Positions 1-8,121 of a stretch of DNA of 64,000 nucleotides are shown here, in pieces. The notes beneath the pieces are model-generated. The model did no database searches. It was given only the letters and a program-made list of their open reading frames with translations, and was not told the origin of the DNA. A program made the translations under genes and the position numbers. Numbering within the stretch: the stretch's first letter is position 1; the number at the start of each line of letters is the position of its first letter. This DNA is from Microcella flavibacter (GTDB lineage Bacteria; Actinomycetota; Actinomycetes; Actinomycetales; Microbacteriaceae): positions 1,364,001-1,428,000 of the forward strand of contig NZ_CP051299.1 of NCBI RefSeq assembly GCF_012530535.1, in the 5' to 3' direction.

Positions 1-5
1 CGTCG

Positions 6-30
6 GGGGATCCACGACCCGCGGATCCCC
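6..30. terminator. inverted repeat upstream of the ammonium transporter
   Basis: Eight-base arms GGGGATCC (6-13) and GGATCCCC (23-30) flank a 9-base loop. It could be the terminator of a gene left of the window or a leader hairpin of the ammonium transporter. There is no T-tract, so the role is uncertain. Confidence 0.35.
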
Positions 31-70
31 GAGCCGGGCCGTCCTTCCCACGGTACAAGAGAGGTTCGAC

Positions 71-1336
71 ATGGATCAGGGCAACACCGCCTTCCTCCTG
101 TTCGCCGCAGCACTCGTCCTGCTCATGACTCCCGGTCTCGCGTTCTTCTACGGAGGACTCGTCAAGGCCAAGAGCGTGATCAGCATGATGATGCTCAGCT
201 TCGGAGCGATGGCCCTCATCGGAGTCCTCTGGGTGCTCTACGGCTACGCGATCACGTTCTCCAACGAGGGCGTCGGCGGCTTCGTCGGCGTCGACGGCAT
301 CCTCGGCATCGACACCGCGGAGATCGGACTCGCGGGCGTGTACGCCGAGGCCGGCGACCCGCAGGGCGGCTTCCCCCTGATCGCCTTCGCCGCCTTCCAG
401 GCGACGTTCGCCATCATCACCGTGGCGCTCATCTCGGGCGCCATCGCCGACCGCGCGAAGTTCGGCGCCTGGATGGTCTTCGCGGGCCTGTGGGCGACGC
501 TGGTGTACTTCCCGGTCGCCAGCTGGGTCTTCAACTTCACCCTCGGTGAGGACGGCAGCGTCGTCGACGGCGGCTGGATCGCCTACACGGTCGGCGCGAT
601 CGACTTCGCCGGCGGCACCGCGGTGCACATCAACGCCGGAGCGGCGGCGCTCGCGCTCGCCCTCGTGCTCGGCAAGCGCATCGGCTTCGCCAAGGGCGCG
701 CACGTGCCGCACAACCCGCCGTTCGTGCTCCTCGGCGCCGGCCTGCTCTGGTTCGGCTGGTTCGGCTTCAACGCCGGCTCCGAGCTCGCCGCCGACGGCA
801 TCGCCGCGATCGCCTTCATGAACACGATCGCCGCCCCCGCCGCCGCCATCATCGGCTGGCTCATCATCGAGAAGATCAAGGACGGCAAGGCCACCTCGGT
901 GGGCGCCGCCTCGGGCGCCGTCGCGGGCCTCGTCGCCATCACCCCGGCCTGCGCCGTGCTGACCCCCTTCTGGGCGATCGTGCTCGGGCTCGTCGCCGGT
1001 GTGCTCTGCGCGCTCGCCGTCGACCTGAAGTTCAAGCTCGGCTTCGACGACTCGCTCGACGTCGTGGGAATCCACCTCGTCGGCGGTCTCATCGGCACGC
1101 TCTACATCGGCCTCCTCGGCGAGGGCGTCGGCCTCTTCTTCGGCTTCGGTGCCGAGCAGCTCGGCAAGCAGGCCATCGCCGCCTTCGCGGTGATGATCTA
1201 CTCCTTCGTGGTCGCCTACATCATCGGCCTCGCGATCGAGAAGACCATGGGCTTCCGCGTCACGCAGGAGGACGAGCTCGCGGGCATCGACCCCGTCGTC
1301 CACGGCGAGGAGGGCTACGTGCTCGAGACCCGCTAA
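71..1336 (+). CDS. amt: ammonium transporter (Amt/MEP/Rh family)
   Basis: Inner-membrane channel importing ammonium/ammonia. The 421-residue product has the expected length and about eleven hydrophobic segments. The family core is clear: GAIDFAGGTAVHINAG carries the first pore histidine (H186) and VVGIHLVGG the second (H335), together forming the twin-His pore. The aromatic stretch WFGWFGFNAG matches the gate region. The N-terminus reads directly into a membrane segment. ATG follows AGAGAGG at 7 bases. No glnK or glnD follows, unlike many amt loci; the next gene is a diverged paralogue. GlnK gating cannot be judged from this window. Confidence 0.96.
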   Translation: MDQGNTAFLLFAAALVLLMTPGLAFFYGGLVKAKSVISMMMLSFGAMALIGVLWVLYGYAITFSNEGVGGFVGVDGILGIDTAEIGLAGVYAEAGDPQGGFPLIAFAAFQATFAIITVALISGAIADRAKFGAWMVFAGLWATLVYFPVASWVFNFTLGEDGSVVDGGWIAYTVGAIDFAGGTAVHINAGAAALALALVLGKRIGFAKGAHVPHNPPFVLLGAGLLWFGWFGFNAGSELAADGIAAIAFMNTIAAPAAAIIGWLIIEKIKDGKATSVGAASGAVAGLVAITPACAVLTPFWAIVLGLVAGVLCALAVDLKFKLGFDDSLDVVGIHLVGGLIGTLYIGLLGEGVGLFFGFGAEQLGKQAIAAFAVMIYSFVVAYIIGLAIEKTMGFRVTQEDELAGIDPVVHGEEGYVLETR

Positions 1337-1355
1337 CGGTCCGAACGCACCACCC

Positions 1356-1395
1356 GGCGGGGCGCTACTCTACCCACAGAGAGCAGCGCCCCGCC
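1356..1395. terminator. hairpin between amt and its paralogue
   Basis: Perfect 11-base arms GGCGGGGCGCT (1356-1366) and AGCGCCCCGCC (1385-1395) enclose an 18-base loop that holds a further CTCT/AGAG pairing. It lies 20 bases past the amt stop, so a terminator or transcript-stabilising hairpin is plausible. A TACTCT box (1366-1371) begins inside it and could be the -10 element of the next gene. Confidence 0.5.
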
Positions 1396-1429
1396 TTCGT
1401 CTGCCTGCGGCCGAGCACGAGGAGCCCCG

Positions 1430-2506
1430 ATGAGCGATCCGCTCCTGCAGCTGCTCTGCTCCGCTCTCGTCCTCCTCATCCCCCTCGGCGTCGGTCTCGT
1501 CCTGCCCGTCGTCGGCGCCGATCGTGTCGCCGCCGTCGCCTCGGGCGTCGTCGGGGGAGCGGCCCCGCTGCTCTCCGCCGCCGCCGTCGGGCACCTCGCG
1601 GATCCCCCCGCCCGCCTCCTCGATGCCGTCCTCGCCGCCTCGGTGACCGCGGTGGTCGCCCTGCTGGCGATGGCGCGACTCGGCCGCGTCGGGGGCGCCG
1701 TGTTCGCCGCGGGCTACGGGGCGCTCATCGGTCCGGTCGCTCTCGCCGCCGTGCTGGGGGAGTACCCGTCCATCGTCTCCACGGTCTTCGGTGCGATCGA
1801 CTACGCCGGAGTCGTCGCCACCCACGTGGCACCCGCTGCAGCCCTGCTGGTGGTCGCCCTGCTCCCCGCGCGCAGCGCGGTGCCCGACCGCCCTCGCGCC
1901 TCCCCGCGCCGGTCCGCCCTGGGGTCCGCGCTCGTCGCCGTCGGTGCGCTCGGGTGGCTCGTCGGCGTCGAACGGGTCATCGACGAGGCGACGGGGCGGA
2001 TCCTCGCCAACGGAGCCCTCGGGATCCTGCTCGCGACCGTCGCCTGGGTGGTGATGGAGCGCATCCGCTGGGCGCGCTTCACACCCGAGGGCCTCGTCGG
2101 GGGCGTTGTCGCCGGCTGGGCGGTGATCGGGGTCGGCGCACCGTTCCTCGCCCCGGTGGCGCTGGTCGCGACGGCCGTGCTCGGCGGACTGGCGGCGGGG
2201 GCCGCGCGCGGCGATCACCGTCGCAACGGCGCGGGGGTGGGGCCGGGAGCATCCCGCGCCGTCATCGCCGCCGCGCTGGCGGGAGGCGTCGTCACGTCGC
2301 TGCTCGCCGACGGCTTCGGACTGGCCGCAACGGGCACGCTCGTGCTCACCGCCGGTCAGATCGGGGCCGTCATGGGAACGGGGCTCGCGAGCGCCGTGCT
2401 GGCCCTCCCGTGCTGGGCCCTCGCCGCGGTCGTCCGAGAGGCGGCGGCGCACTGGTCGGCTCGGCGGCGGCGCGCTGCGATCGAGACGGCCGACGACGGG
2501 CGCTGA
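1430..2506 (+). CDS. degenerate ammonium-transporter-like membrane protein
   Basis: The 358-residue, highly hydrophobic product aligns by eye along its whole length with the Amt encoded just upstream: GAIDYAGVVATHVAPAA against GAIDFAGGTAVHINAGAA, and a long shared stretch around VMERIRW against IIEKIKD. The first pore histidine is kept (H132). The second is replaced by alanine (A282, in VIAAALAGG). The phenylalanine-rich gate segments are also lost and the N-terminal third is shorter. I infer an ancient tandem duplicate that no longer conducts ammonium in the standard way; a regulatory or partner role is possible. ATG follows GAGGAG. General searches may name it only as hypothetical. Confidence 0.75.
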   Translation: MSDPLLQLLCSALVLLIPLGVGLVLPVVGADRVAAVASGVVGGAAPLLSAAAVGHLADPPARLLDAVLAASVTAVVALLAMARLGRVGGAVFAAGYGALIGPVALAAVLGEYPSIVSTVFGAIDYAGVVATHVAPAAALLVVALLPARSAVPDRPRASPRRSALGSALVAVGALGWLVGVERVIDEATGRILANGALGILLATVAWVVMERIRWARFTPEGLVGGVVAGWAVIGVGAPFLAPVALVATAVLGGLAAGAARGDHRRNGAGVGPGASRAVIAAALAGGVVTSLLADGFGLAATGTLVLTAGQIGAVMGTGLASAVLALPCWALAAVVREAAAHWSARRRRAAIETADDGR

Positions 2507-2550
2507 GTCCGGCTCGGCACGGAACGGGCTGCGAGGAGCATGAGCGGGAG

Positions 2551-2626
2551 TGGTGGGCGATACCGGACTCGAACCGATGACCTCTTCCGTGTGAAGGAAG
2601 CGCGCTACCAACTGCGCCAATCGCCC
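2551..2626 (-). tRNA. tRNA-Val (anticodon CAC)
   Basis: On the minus strand the acceptor GGGCGAT pairs with ATCGCCC. The anticodon stem CTTCC/GGAAG encloses loop TTCACAC, so the anticodon is CAC. The T-loop reads GGTTCGAGTCC. Discriminator A (2554) is followed by an encoded CCA (2551-2553). The body is nearly the same as the plus-strand tRNA-Val at 2988. Confidence 0.95.
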
Positions 2627-2705
2627 GTCGGCTCCCATCCTGCCATATCCGGAGGCCCTGCTCAGCACCACGGGAGGAGGGGAGGACACGCCCGGTCCGC
2701 TCGGT

Positions 2706-2735
2706 TTGGCATCCTCATCACGGGTCGGCTATGGT
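2706..2735 (+). promoter_or_regulatory. promoter of the tRNA Gly-Cys-Val cluster
   Basis: TTGGCA (2706-2711) and TATGGT (2730-2735) are separated by 18 bases and lie about 30 bases before tRNA-Gly. This is one of the best -35/-10 matches in the window. It is inferred from sequence only. Confidence 0.6.
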
Positions 2736-2766
2736 TTCAACGCACGCCGGAAACGGCGGGTGACAT

Positions 2767-2838
2767 GCGGATGTGGCGCAGTGGTAGCGCATCACCTTGC
2801 CAAGGTGAGGGTCGCGAGTTCGAATCTCGTCATCCGCT
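2767..2838 (+). tRNA. tRNA-Gly (anticodon GCC)
   Basis: Acceptor GCGGATG pairs with CATCCGC. Anticodon stem TCACC/GGTGA encloses TTGCCAA, giving anticodon GCC. The discriminator is T (2838) and CCA is not encoded, unlike the two Val tRNAs beside it. Confidence 0.95.
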
Positions 2839-2875
2839 CGAGTAGGGCCTCGCGGTAACGCGGGGCCCCGCCCAC

Positions 2876-2946
2876 GGTGGCGTGGCCGAGAGGCGAGGCA
2901 GCGGCCTGCAAAGCCGTGCACACGGGTTCGAATCCCGTCGCCACCT
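2876..2946 (+). tRNA. tRNA-Cys (anticodon GCA)
   Basis: Acceptor GGTGGCG pairs with CGCCACC. Anticodon stem GCGGC/GCCGT encloses CTGCAAA, giving anticodon GCA. The discriminator is T (2946), as expected for tRNA-Cys, and CCA is not encoded. It is the second gene of the Gly-Cys-Val cluster. Confidence 0.95.
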
Positions 2947-2987
2947 CACCGCTGCCATGCACCACCGGCAGCACACCATCACACGAT

Positions 2988-3062
2988 GGGCGATTGGCGC
3001 AGCGGTAGCGCGCTTCCCTGACACGGAAGAGGTCACTGGTTCGATCCCAGTATCGCCCACCA
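2988..3062 (+). tRNA. tRNA-Val (anticodon GAC)
   Basis: Acceptor GGGCGAT pairs with ATCGCCC. Anticodon stem CTTCC/GGAAG encloses CTGACAC, giving anticodon GAC. Discriminator A (3059) is followed by an encoded CCA (3060-3062). It is the last gene of the cluster, 22 bases before a strong terminator. Confidence 0.95.
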
Positions 3063-3082
3063 GCACAGCTCCTAACACTCGA

Positions 3083-3107
3083 AGCCCCCGGCCTGACCGG
3101 GGGTTTT
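3083..3107 (+). terminator. intrinsic terminator of the tRNA cluster
   Basis: Stem CCCCCGG (3085-3091) and CCGGGGG (3097-3103) with a 5-base loop, preceded by AA and followed by TTTT (3104-3107). It is the clearest Rho-independent terminator in the window. Confidence 0.85.
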
Positions 3108-3158
3108 CGCATTCCGTGGGTCCCGATCCCGCTGATGATCGCGCGCGGCCGCCGCCGG

Positions 3159-3164
3159 TAGGCT
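3159..3164 (+). promoter_or_regulatory. putative -10 box of thrS
   Basis: TAGGCT lies 34 bases before the thrS GTG. No good -35 is visible. Confidence 0.35.
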
Positions 3165-3198
3165 CGTACGGTCCCTGCCGCCCGTCCTGAGGAGCACC

Positions 3199-5247
3199 GT
3201 GTCCGAGCCCGTCGCCGAGCATCCCGCCGCCCCCTCGCCCGAGGGCGCGCCGGCCACGACGACCAACGCCCCGGCACCCGTCACGGCGACGGAGGAGACC
3301 GACGGCTTCGGCCTGTTCGCGGACCGCTCGGTCGTCGCGATGCGCGTCGACGGCGAGCTGCGCGACCTCGCGCACCGGGTTCAGCCCGGCACCCTCGTCG
3401 AGCCCGTGACGATCTCCTCGCCCGACGGCCTCGCCATCCTGCGCCACTCGGCCGCGCACGTGCTCGCCCAGGCGGTGCAGCAGATCAACCCCGAGGCGCG
3501 GCTGGGCATCGGCCCGCCGGTCACCGACGGCTTCTACTACGACTTCGACGTCGCCGAGCCCTTCACGCCCGAGCAGCTCAAGGAGCTGACGAAGGCGATG
3601 GAGCGCATCATCCGCCAGGGCCAGCGCTTCGTTCGCCGCGTCGTCACCGAGGACGAGGCCCGCGCCGAGCTCGTTGATGAGCCGTACAAGCTCGAGCTCA
3701 TCGGGCTCAAGGGTGCGGCCGCCGAGGGCGCGGACGGCGAGAGCGTCGAGGTCGGCGGCGCCGAGCTGACGATCTACGACAACGTCGACCCTCGCTCGGG
3801 CGAGGTGCACTGGAAGGACCTCTGCCGAGGCCCGCACCTGCCGAGCACGCGCATGATCGGCAACGGCTTCGCCCTGCAGCGCGTCGCCGCCGCCTACTGG
3901 CGCGGCTCGGAGAAGAACCCGCAGCTGCAGCGCATCTACGGCACGGCCTGGCCGTCCAAGGACGAGCTGCGCGCGTTCCAGTCGCGCCTCGAGGAGGCCG
4001 CGAAGCGCGACCACCGCAAGCTCGGCGTCGAGCTCGACCTGTTCTCCTTCCCCGACGAGATCGGCTCGGGCCTCGCGGTGTTCCACCCGAAGGGCGGCAT
4101 CATCCGGGCCGAGATCGAGGACTACATGCGCGAGCGCCTCGTCGAGAACGGCTACGAGCTCGTCTACTCGCCGCACATCACGAAGGGCCAGCTCTTCGAG
4201 ACGAGCGGCCACCTGCAGTGGTACGAGGACGGCATGTTCCCGGCGATGCACCTCGACGAGGAGCGCGACGCCGAGGGCAACGTCACCAAGCAGGGGCAGA
4301 ACTACTACCTCAAGCCGATGAACTGCCCGTTCCACAACCTGATCTTCCGGGCGCGCGGGCGCAGCTACCGCGAGCTGCCGCTGCGGCTCGCGGAGTTCGG
4401 GACCGTCTACCGCTACGAGAAGAGCGGCACGCTCTCGGGCCTCACGCGCGTGCGCGGCCTCACCCAGGACGACGCCCACATCTACGTCACGCCCGACCAG
4501 GTGAAGGCCGAGGTCGCGAGCCAGCTGCAGTTCGTGCTCGAGACGCTGCGCGGCTACGGCCTCGACGACTTCTACCTCGAGCTCTCGACGAAGAACCCGG
4601 AGAAGTACGTCGGCGACGACGCGGTCTGGGACCAGGCGACCGACACCCTGCGCGAGGTCGCGATCGAGTCGGGCCTCGAGCTCGTGCCCGATCCCGGGGG
4701 AGCGGCCTTCTACGGCCCGAAGATCTCGGTTCAGGCCCGCGACGCGATCGGCCGCACCTGGCAGCTCTCGACGGTGCAGCTCGACTTCAACCAGCCCGAG
4801 CGCTTCGACCTGCAGTACACCGCGACCGACGGCACGCGCCAGCAGCCCGTCATGATCCATCGCGCGCTGCTGGGCTCGATCGAGCGCTTCTTCGCGATCC
4901 TGCTCGAGCACTACGCGGGCGCGTTCCCGGCCTGGCTCGCGCCCGAGCAGGTCGTCGGCATCCCCGTGGCCGAGGATCACGCCGAGCACCTCGAGGACGT
5001 CATCGCGCAGCTGCGTGCCGCGGGAGTGCGGGCGCACGTCGACCGCTCCGACGACCGCATGCAGAAGAAGATCCGCACGCACACCACGGGCAAGGTGCCG
5101 TACCTCCTGCTCGCGGGCGCGGAGGACGTCGCGAACGGCGCCGTGAGCTTCCGCTTCCGCGACGGCACGCAGGTGAACGGCGTGCCCGTCGCCGAGGCGA
5201 TCGCCCGCATCACGAGCACGATCGCCTCGCGGTCGGCCGAGCTGTAG
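3199..5247 (+). CDS. thrS: threonyl-tRNA synthetase
   Basis: Class II synthetase charging tRNA-Thr in the cytoplasm. The 682 residues show the editing-domain HSAAH zinc/catalytic pair (H83, H87) and CRGPH (C209, H213), then the catalytic core with [10 protein letters not shown], whose C376 is the expected active-site zinc ligand. The C-terminal anticodon-binding domain ends with [12 protein letters not shown]. The N-terminal TGS-like segment is preceded by a low-complexity Pro/Ala/Glu tail of about 35 residues. GTG is supported by GAGGAG four bases upstream. It starts a plus-strand run with the HIT gene, as in other actinobacteria. Confidence 0.97.
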   Translation: MSEPVAEHPAAPSPEGAPATTTNAPAPVTATEETDGFGLFADRSVVAMRVDGELRDLAHRVQPGTLVEPVTISSPDGLAILRHSAAHVLAQAVQQINPEARLGIGPPVTDGFYYDFDVAEPFTPEQLKELTKAMERIIRQGQRFVRRVVTEDEARAELVDEPYKLELIGLKGAAAEGADGESVEVGGAELTIYDNVDPRSGEVHWKDLCRGPHLPSTRMIGNGFALQRVAAAYWRGSEKNPQLQRIYGTAWPSKDELRAFQSRLEEAAKRDHRKLGVELDLFSFPDEIGSGLAVFHPKGGIIRAEIEDYMRERLVENGYELVYSPHITKGQLFETSGHLQWYEDGMFPAMHLDEERDAEGNVTKQGQNYYLKPMNCPFHNLIFRARGRSYRELPLRLAEFGTVYRYEKSGTLSGLTRVRGLTQDDAHIYVTPDQVKAEVASQLQFVLETLRGYGLDDFYLELSTKNPEKYVGDDAVWDQATDTLREVAIESGLELVPDPGGAAFYGPKISVQARDAIGRTWQLSTVQLDFNQPERFDLQYTATDGTRQQPVMIHRALLGSIERFFAILLEHYAGAFPAWLAPEQVVGIPVAEDHAEHLEDVIAQLRAAGVRAHVDRSDDRMQKKIRTHTTGKVPYLLLAGAEDVANGAVSFRFRDGTQVNGVPVAEAIARITSTIASRSAEL

Positions 5248-5261
5248 GCGGGCATCCCCTC

Positions 5262-5843
5262 ATGACCGGTACGGATGCCCCGCCCCCCTCGCTCGACGGC
5301 GTCGACGCCGAGCCGGGCGCCGCGTTCGCGGCGGTGCCCGACGCGTTCCAGCGCCTGTGGACCCCGCACCGCCTCGTCTACATCGAGAACGGCCAGCAGC
5401 CGGAGGACGACGCCTGCCCCTTCTGCCGTGCGCCGGAGATGCCCGACGAGCAGGCGCTCATCGTCGCACGGGGCGAGCACGCCTACGTGCTGCTCAACCT
5501 GTTCCCGTACAACAGCGGCCACCTGCTGGTCTGCCCGTACCGCCACATCGCGACCTACGACGAGGCCAGCCCTGCGGAGGTCGCCGAGATCGGCGCGCTC
5601 ACGCAGACCGCGATGCGCGTGCTCACCGAGACGGCGCACTGCCAGGGCTTCAACATCGGCATGAACCAGGGCCGCATCGCGGGGGCGGGCATCGCGGCGC
5701 ACCTGCACCAGCACATCGTGCCGCGGTGGGCGCTCGACTCGAACTTCTTCCCCATCATCGCCGGCACCAAGGCCGTGCCCCGCCTGCTGGGGGAGGTGCG
5801 CGACGAGATCGCGCGCGCCTGGCCCTCAGACAGCGCGCAGTAG
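5262..5843 (+). CDS. HIT family hydrolase/phosphorylase (Rv2613c-like)
   Basis: The 193-residue product carries the histidine-triad motif HLHQH (147-151) followed by IVPRW, and an upstream CPFC pair (C52, C55) of the zinc-binding HIT subgroup. Its place directly after thrS matches M. tuberculosis Rv2613c, an Ap4A phosphorylase, so breakdown of dinucleoside polyphosphates is the best guess. The substrate is not provable here. The ATG at 5262 lies 14 bases after the thrS stop. The TAG stop (5841-5843) opens the TAGACT box proposed for pdxS. Confidence 0.9.
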   Translation: MTGTDAPPPSLDGVDAEPGAAFAAVPDAFQRLWTPHRLVYIENGQQPEDDACPFCRAPEMPDEQALIVARGEHAYVLLNLFPYNSGHLLVCPYRHIATYDEASPAEVAEIGALTQTAMRVLTETAHCQGFNIGMNQGRIAGAGIAAHLHQHIVPRWALDSNFFPIIAGTKAVPRLLGEVRDEIARAWPSDSAQ

Positions 5844-5846
5844 ACT
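5841..5846 (+). promoter_or_regulatory. putative -10 box of pdxS, overlapping the HIT stop codon
   Basis: TAGACT; its first three bases are the TAG stop of the HIT gene. It predicts a leader of about 80 bases before pdxS. No consensus -35 is visible. Confidence 0.4.
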
Positions 5847-5935
5847 CGGCCCGCCGCCACGCACACCACTCCGCGCGCCCCTCGCGCGCGTCTGACAGCG
5901 CCGAATCCCGGCGCGGATGAAAGGGCACACACGCA

Positions 5936-6838
5936 ATGAGCGAGACCACCTCCCCGGGCATCCAGGGCACCCCCCGCGTCAAGCGCGGCCTCGCCGACAT
6001 GCTCAAGGGCGGCGTGATCATGGACGTCGTCAACGCCGAGCAGGCGCGCATCGCGGAGGACGCGGGCGCCGTGGCCGTCATGGCCCTCGAGCGCGTGCCG
6101 GCCGACATCCGCGCGCAGGGCGGCGTCGCCCGCATGAGCGACCCCGACCTGATCGACGAGATCATCGCGACCGTCTCCATCCCCGTCATGGCGAAGGCCC
6201 GCATCGGCCACTTCGTCGAGGCGCAGGTGCTGCAGTCGCTCGGCGTCGACTACATCGACGAGTCCGAGGTGCTGAGCCCCGCCGACTACGTCAACCACAT
6301 CGAGAAGCAGGACTTCACGGTGCCCTTCGTCTGCGGCGCGACCAACCTGGGCGAGGCGCTTCGCCGCATCACCGAGGGCGCGGCGATGATCCGCTCCAAG
6401 GGCGAGGCCGGCACGGGCGACGTCTCCGAGGCGACCAAGCACATCCGCACCATCCTCGGTGAGATCCGCGCGCTCGCGGCGAAGACCCCCGACGAGTGGT
6501 ACGTCGCCGCCAAGGAGCTCCAGGCGCCCTACGACCTCGTCGCCGAGGTCGCGCGCACCGGCAAGCTGCCCGTCGTGCTCTTCACCGCGGGCGGCGTCGC
6601 CACCCCGGCCGACGCCGCGATGATGATGCAGCTCGGCGCCGACGGCGTCTTCGTCGGCTCGGGCGTGTTCAAGTCGGGCAACCCGGCAGCCCGCGCCGCC
6701 GCCATCGTCAAGGCGACCGCCGCGTACGAGGACGCCGACGTCATCGCCGAGGCCTCGCGCGGCCTCGGCGAGGCGATGGTCGGCATCAACGTCGCCGACC
6801 TCCCCGCCCCGCACCGCCTCGCCGAGCGTGGCTGGTAG
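5936..6838 (+). CDS. pdxS: pyridoxal 5'-phosphate synthase lyase subunit PdxS
   Basis: Synthase subunit of the deoxyxylulose-independent PLP pathway; it condenses ribose 5-phosphate, glyceraldehyde 3-phosphate and ammonia supplied by PdxT. The 300 residues form the expected (beta/alpha)8 barrel sequence. The catalytic lysines are visible at K87 (VMAKARIGH) and K155 ([11 protein letters not shown]), with D30 at the ribose site. ATG fits the family N-terminus. It overlaps pdxT by 11 bases, so the two partners are probably made in step. Confidence 0.97.
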   Translation: MSETTSPGIQGTPRVKRGLADMLKGGVIMDVVNAEQARIAEDAGAVAVMALERVPADIRAQGGVARMSDPDLIDEIIATVSIPVMAKARIGHFVEAQVLQSLGVDYIDESEVLSPADYVNHIEKQDFTVPFVCGATNLGEALRRITEGAAMIRSKGEAGTGDVSEATKHIRTILGEIRALAAKTPDEWYVAAKELQAPYDLVAEVARTGKLPVVLFTAGGVATPADAAMMMQLGADGVFVGSGVFKSGNPAARAAAIVKATAAYEDADVIAEASRGLGEAMVGINVADLPAPHRLAERGW

Positions 6839-7445
6839 CACCCCGCCCGTCACCGTCGGCGTCCTCGCCCTGCAGGGCGACGTGCGCGAGCACCTCTCGG
6901 TGCTGCGCACCCTGCAGGTCGAGGCCGTCGAGGTGCGCCGGCCCGCCGACCTCGAGCGCGTCGACGGCCTCGTGATCCCCGGCGGCGAGTCGAGCGTCAT
7001 GGACAAGCTCGTCCGGCTCTTCGGTCTGCAGGCGCCGCTGCGCGCCCGCATCGCCGAGGGGATGCCCGTCTACGGCACCTGCGCCGGCCTCATCCTGCTC
7101 GCCGACACGATCGAGAACCCCATCGCGGGGCAGCAGTCGCTCGGCGGGCTGGACGCGGTCGTGCGCCGCAACGCCTTCGGATCCCAGTCGGACTCGTTCG
7201 AGACCGACCTCGACGTGCCCGCCCTCGGCGAGGCCCCCGTGCACGCGACCTTCATCCGGGCGCCCGTGGTCGAGAGCGTCGGCGCCGGCGTCGAGGTGCT
7301 CGCGCGGCTCGACGACGGCCGCATCGTCGCCGTCGAGCAGGGCCCGCTGCTCGGTACCTCCTTCCACCCCGAGGTCGAGGGGGAGGACCGCTTCCACCGC
7401 CGGTTCCTCGAGAAGGTGCGCTCCGCCGCCGCGTCGCGCCGCTGA
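6828..7445 (+). CDS. pdxT: pyridoxal 5'-phosphate synthase glutaminase subunit PdxT
   Basis: Class I glutamine amidotransferase that feeds ammonia to PdxS. In 205 residues it shows the GGESS oxyanion region (52-56), nucleophile C85 in [10 protein letters not shown], and the H180/E182 pair in [13 protein letters not shown] at 6828 lies inside the pdxS 3' end, with an 11-base overlap, and gives the usual short N-terminus VGVLALQGD. Length and triad are complete. Confidence 0.97.
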   Translation: MAGSTPPVTVGVLALQGDVREHLSVLRTLQVEAVEVRRPADLERVDGLVIPGGESSVMDKLVRLFGLQAPLRARIAEGMPVYGTCAGLILLADTIENPIAGQQSLGGLDAVVRRNAFGSQSDSFETDLDVPALGEAPVHATFIRAPVVESVGAGVEVLARLDDGRIVAVEQGPLLGTSFHPEVEGEDRFHRRFLEKVRSAAASRR

Positions 7446-7461
7446 GCCGCGCCCCTCGGGG

Positions 7462-7467
7462 CACCAT
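7462..7467 (+). promoter_or_regulatory. possible leaderless -10 box before the 7474 membrane protein
   Basis: CACCAT sits exactly six bases before the GTG start. This is a weak box, listed because the same spacing recurs at several other starts in the window. Confidence 0.2.
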
Positions 7468-7473
7468 GGGCTC

Positions 7474-8085
7474 GTGCAGCTCTACTCGGACTACCCGCGC
7501 CGGCGCACGGCGCAGATCGCCGCCGATGCAGTCGCCTTCGTGCTGGTCGTCGTCAGCATCACGACCGCCCTCGCCCTCGCCGCCGCGATCCGCTCGTTCG
7601 CGCAGTTCGGGCGCGACCTCGAGGCGGCGGGCGGCTCGTTCCGCGACGGGCTCGGCGACGCGGCCGAGCAGCTGGGCGGGGTGCCGCTCATCGGCGAGGG
7701 CATCCGCGCGCCGCTCGACGCCGCCGCGGGCGCCGGGGGAGCGGTCGTCGACGCCGGGCGGGGCCAGCAGGATCTCGTCGAGACGGTCGCGCAGACGGTC
7801 GGGGCGGTCGCCGTGCTCGTGCCGCTGGCGATCATCGCCCTCGTGTGGCTGCTGCCGCGCATCCGCTTCGTGCGCCGAGCGGGCCGGGTGCGCCGGATGC
7901 TCGCCGCGGGCCTCGGCGCCGACACCCTCGCCGCGCGCGCCGTCGCGACCGCGCCGCTGCGCCGGCTCACGGCCGTGCATCCCGACCCCGGGTCGGCCTA
8001 CCGGGCCGGAGACGCCGGAGTGATCCGCGCGCTCGCGGCCCTCGAGCTCGAGCGCGCCGGCATCCGCGCGGACGCCCTGCCCTAG
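7474..8085 (+). CDS. uncharacterised two-helix membrane protein
   Basis: I do not recognise a named family. The 203-residue product has one hydrophobic segment at about 17-38 and a second at about 111-130 (VGAVAVLVPLAIIALVWLLP), separated by a Gly/Ala/Asp-rich loop. A basic cytoplasmic tail rich in Arg follows. This would put the central loop outside the cell. It lies 28 bases after pdxT and 36 before the yebC start. No signal peptidase or enzyme motif is visible. The GTG start gives a short N-terminus before the first helix; no clear Shine-Dalgarno site is present. Confidence 0.7.
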   Translation: MQLYSDYPRRRTAQIAADAVAFVLVVVSITTALALAAAIRSFAQFGRDLEAAGGSFRDGLGDAAEQLGGVPLIGEGIRAPLDAAAGAGGAVVDAGRGQQDLVETVAQTVGAVAVLVPLAIIALVWLLPRIRFVRRAGRVRRMLAAGLGADTLAARAVATAPLRRLTAVHPDPGSAYRAGDAGVIRALAALELERAGIRADALP

Positions 8086-8088
8086 ACT
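8083..8088 (+). promoter_or_regulatory. putative -10 box of the yebC gene, overlapping a stop codon
   Basis: TAGACT; its TAG is the stop of the membrane-protein gene. It lies 33 bases before the yebC ATG. Confidence 0.4.
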
Positions 8089-8121
8089 GGGGCGGTTGTC
8101 CCCCAGCGTTGAAGGAGCCCC

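Noticed and set aside
1370-2689. A minus-strand frame across the Amt paralogue and tRNA-Val
   Set aside because: It includes the tRNA gene and has a low-complexity Arg/Asp/Gly sequence. The plus-strand frame has membrane helices and Amt similarity instead.
2830-5082. A 750-residue minus-strand reading frame across thrS
   Set aside because: It is antisense to a complete thrS and its protein is an Arg/Leu/Ala/Val/Asp-rich low-complexity string, typical of frames opposite GC-rich genes. No motif is seen.
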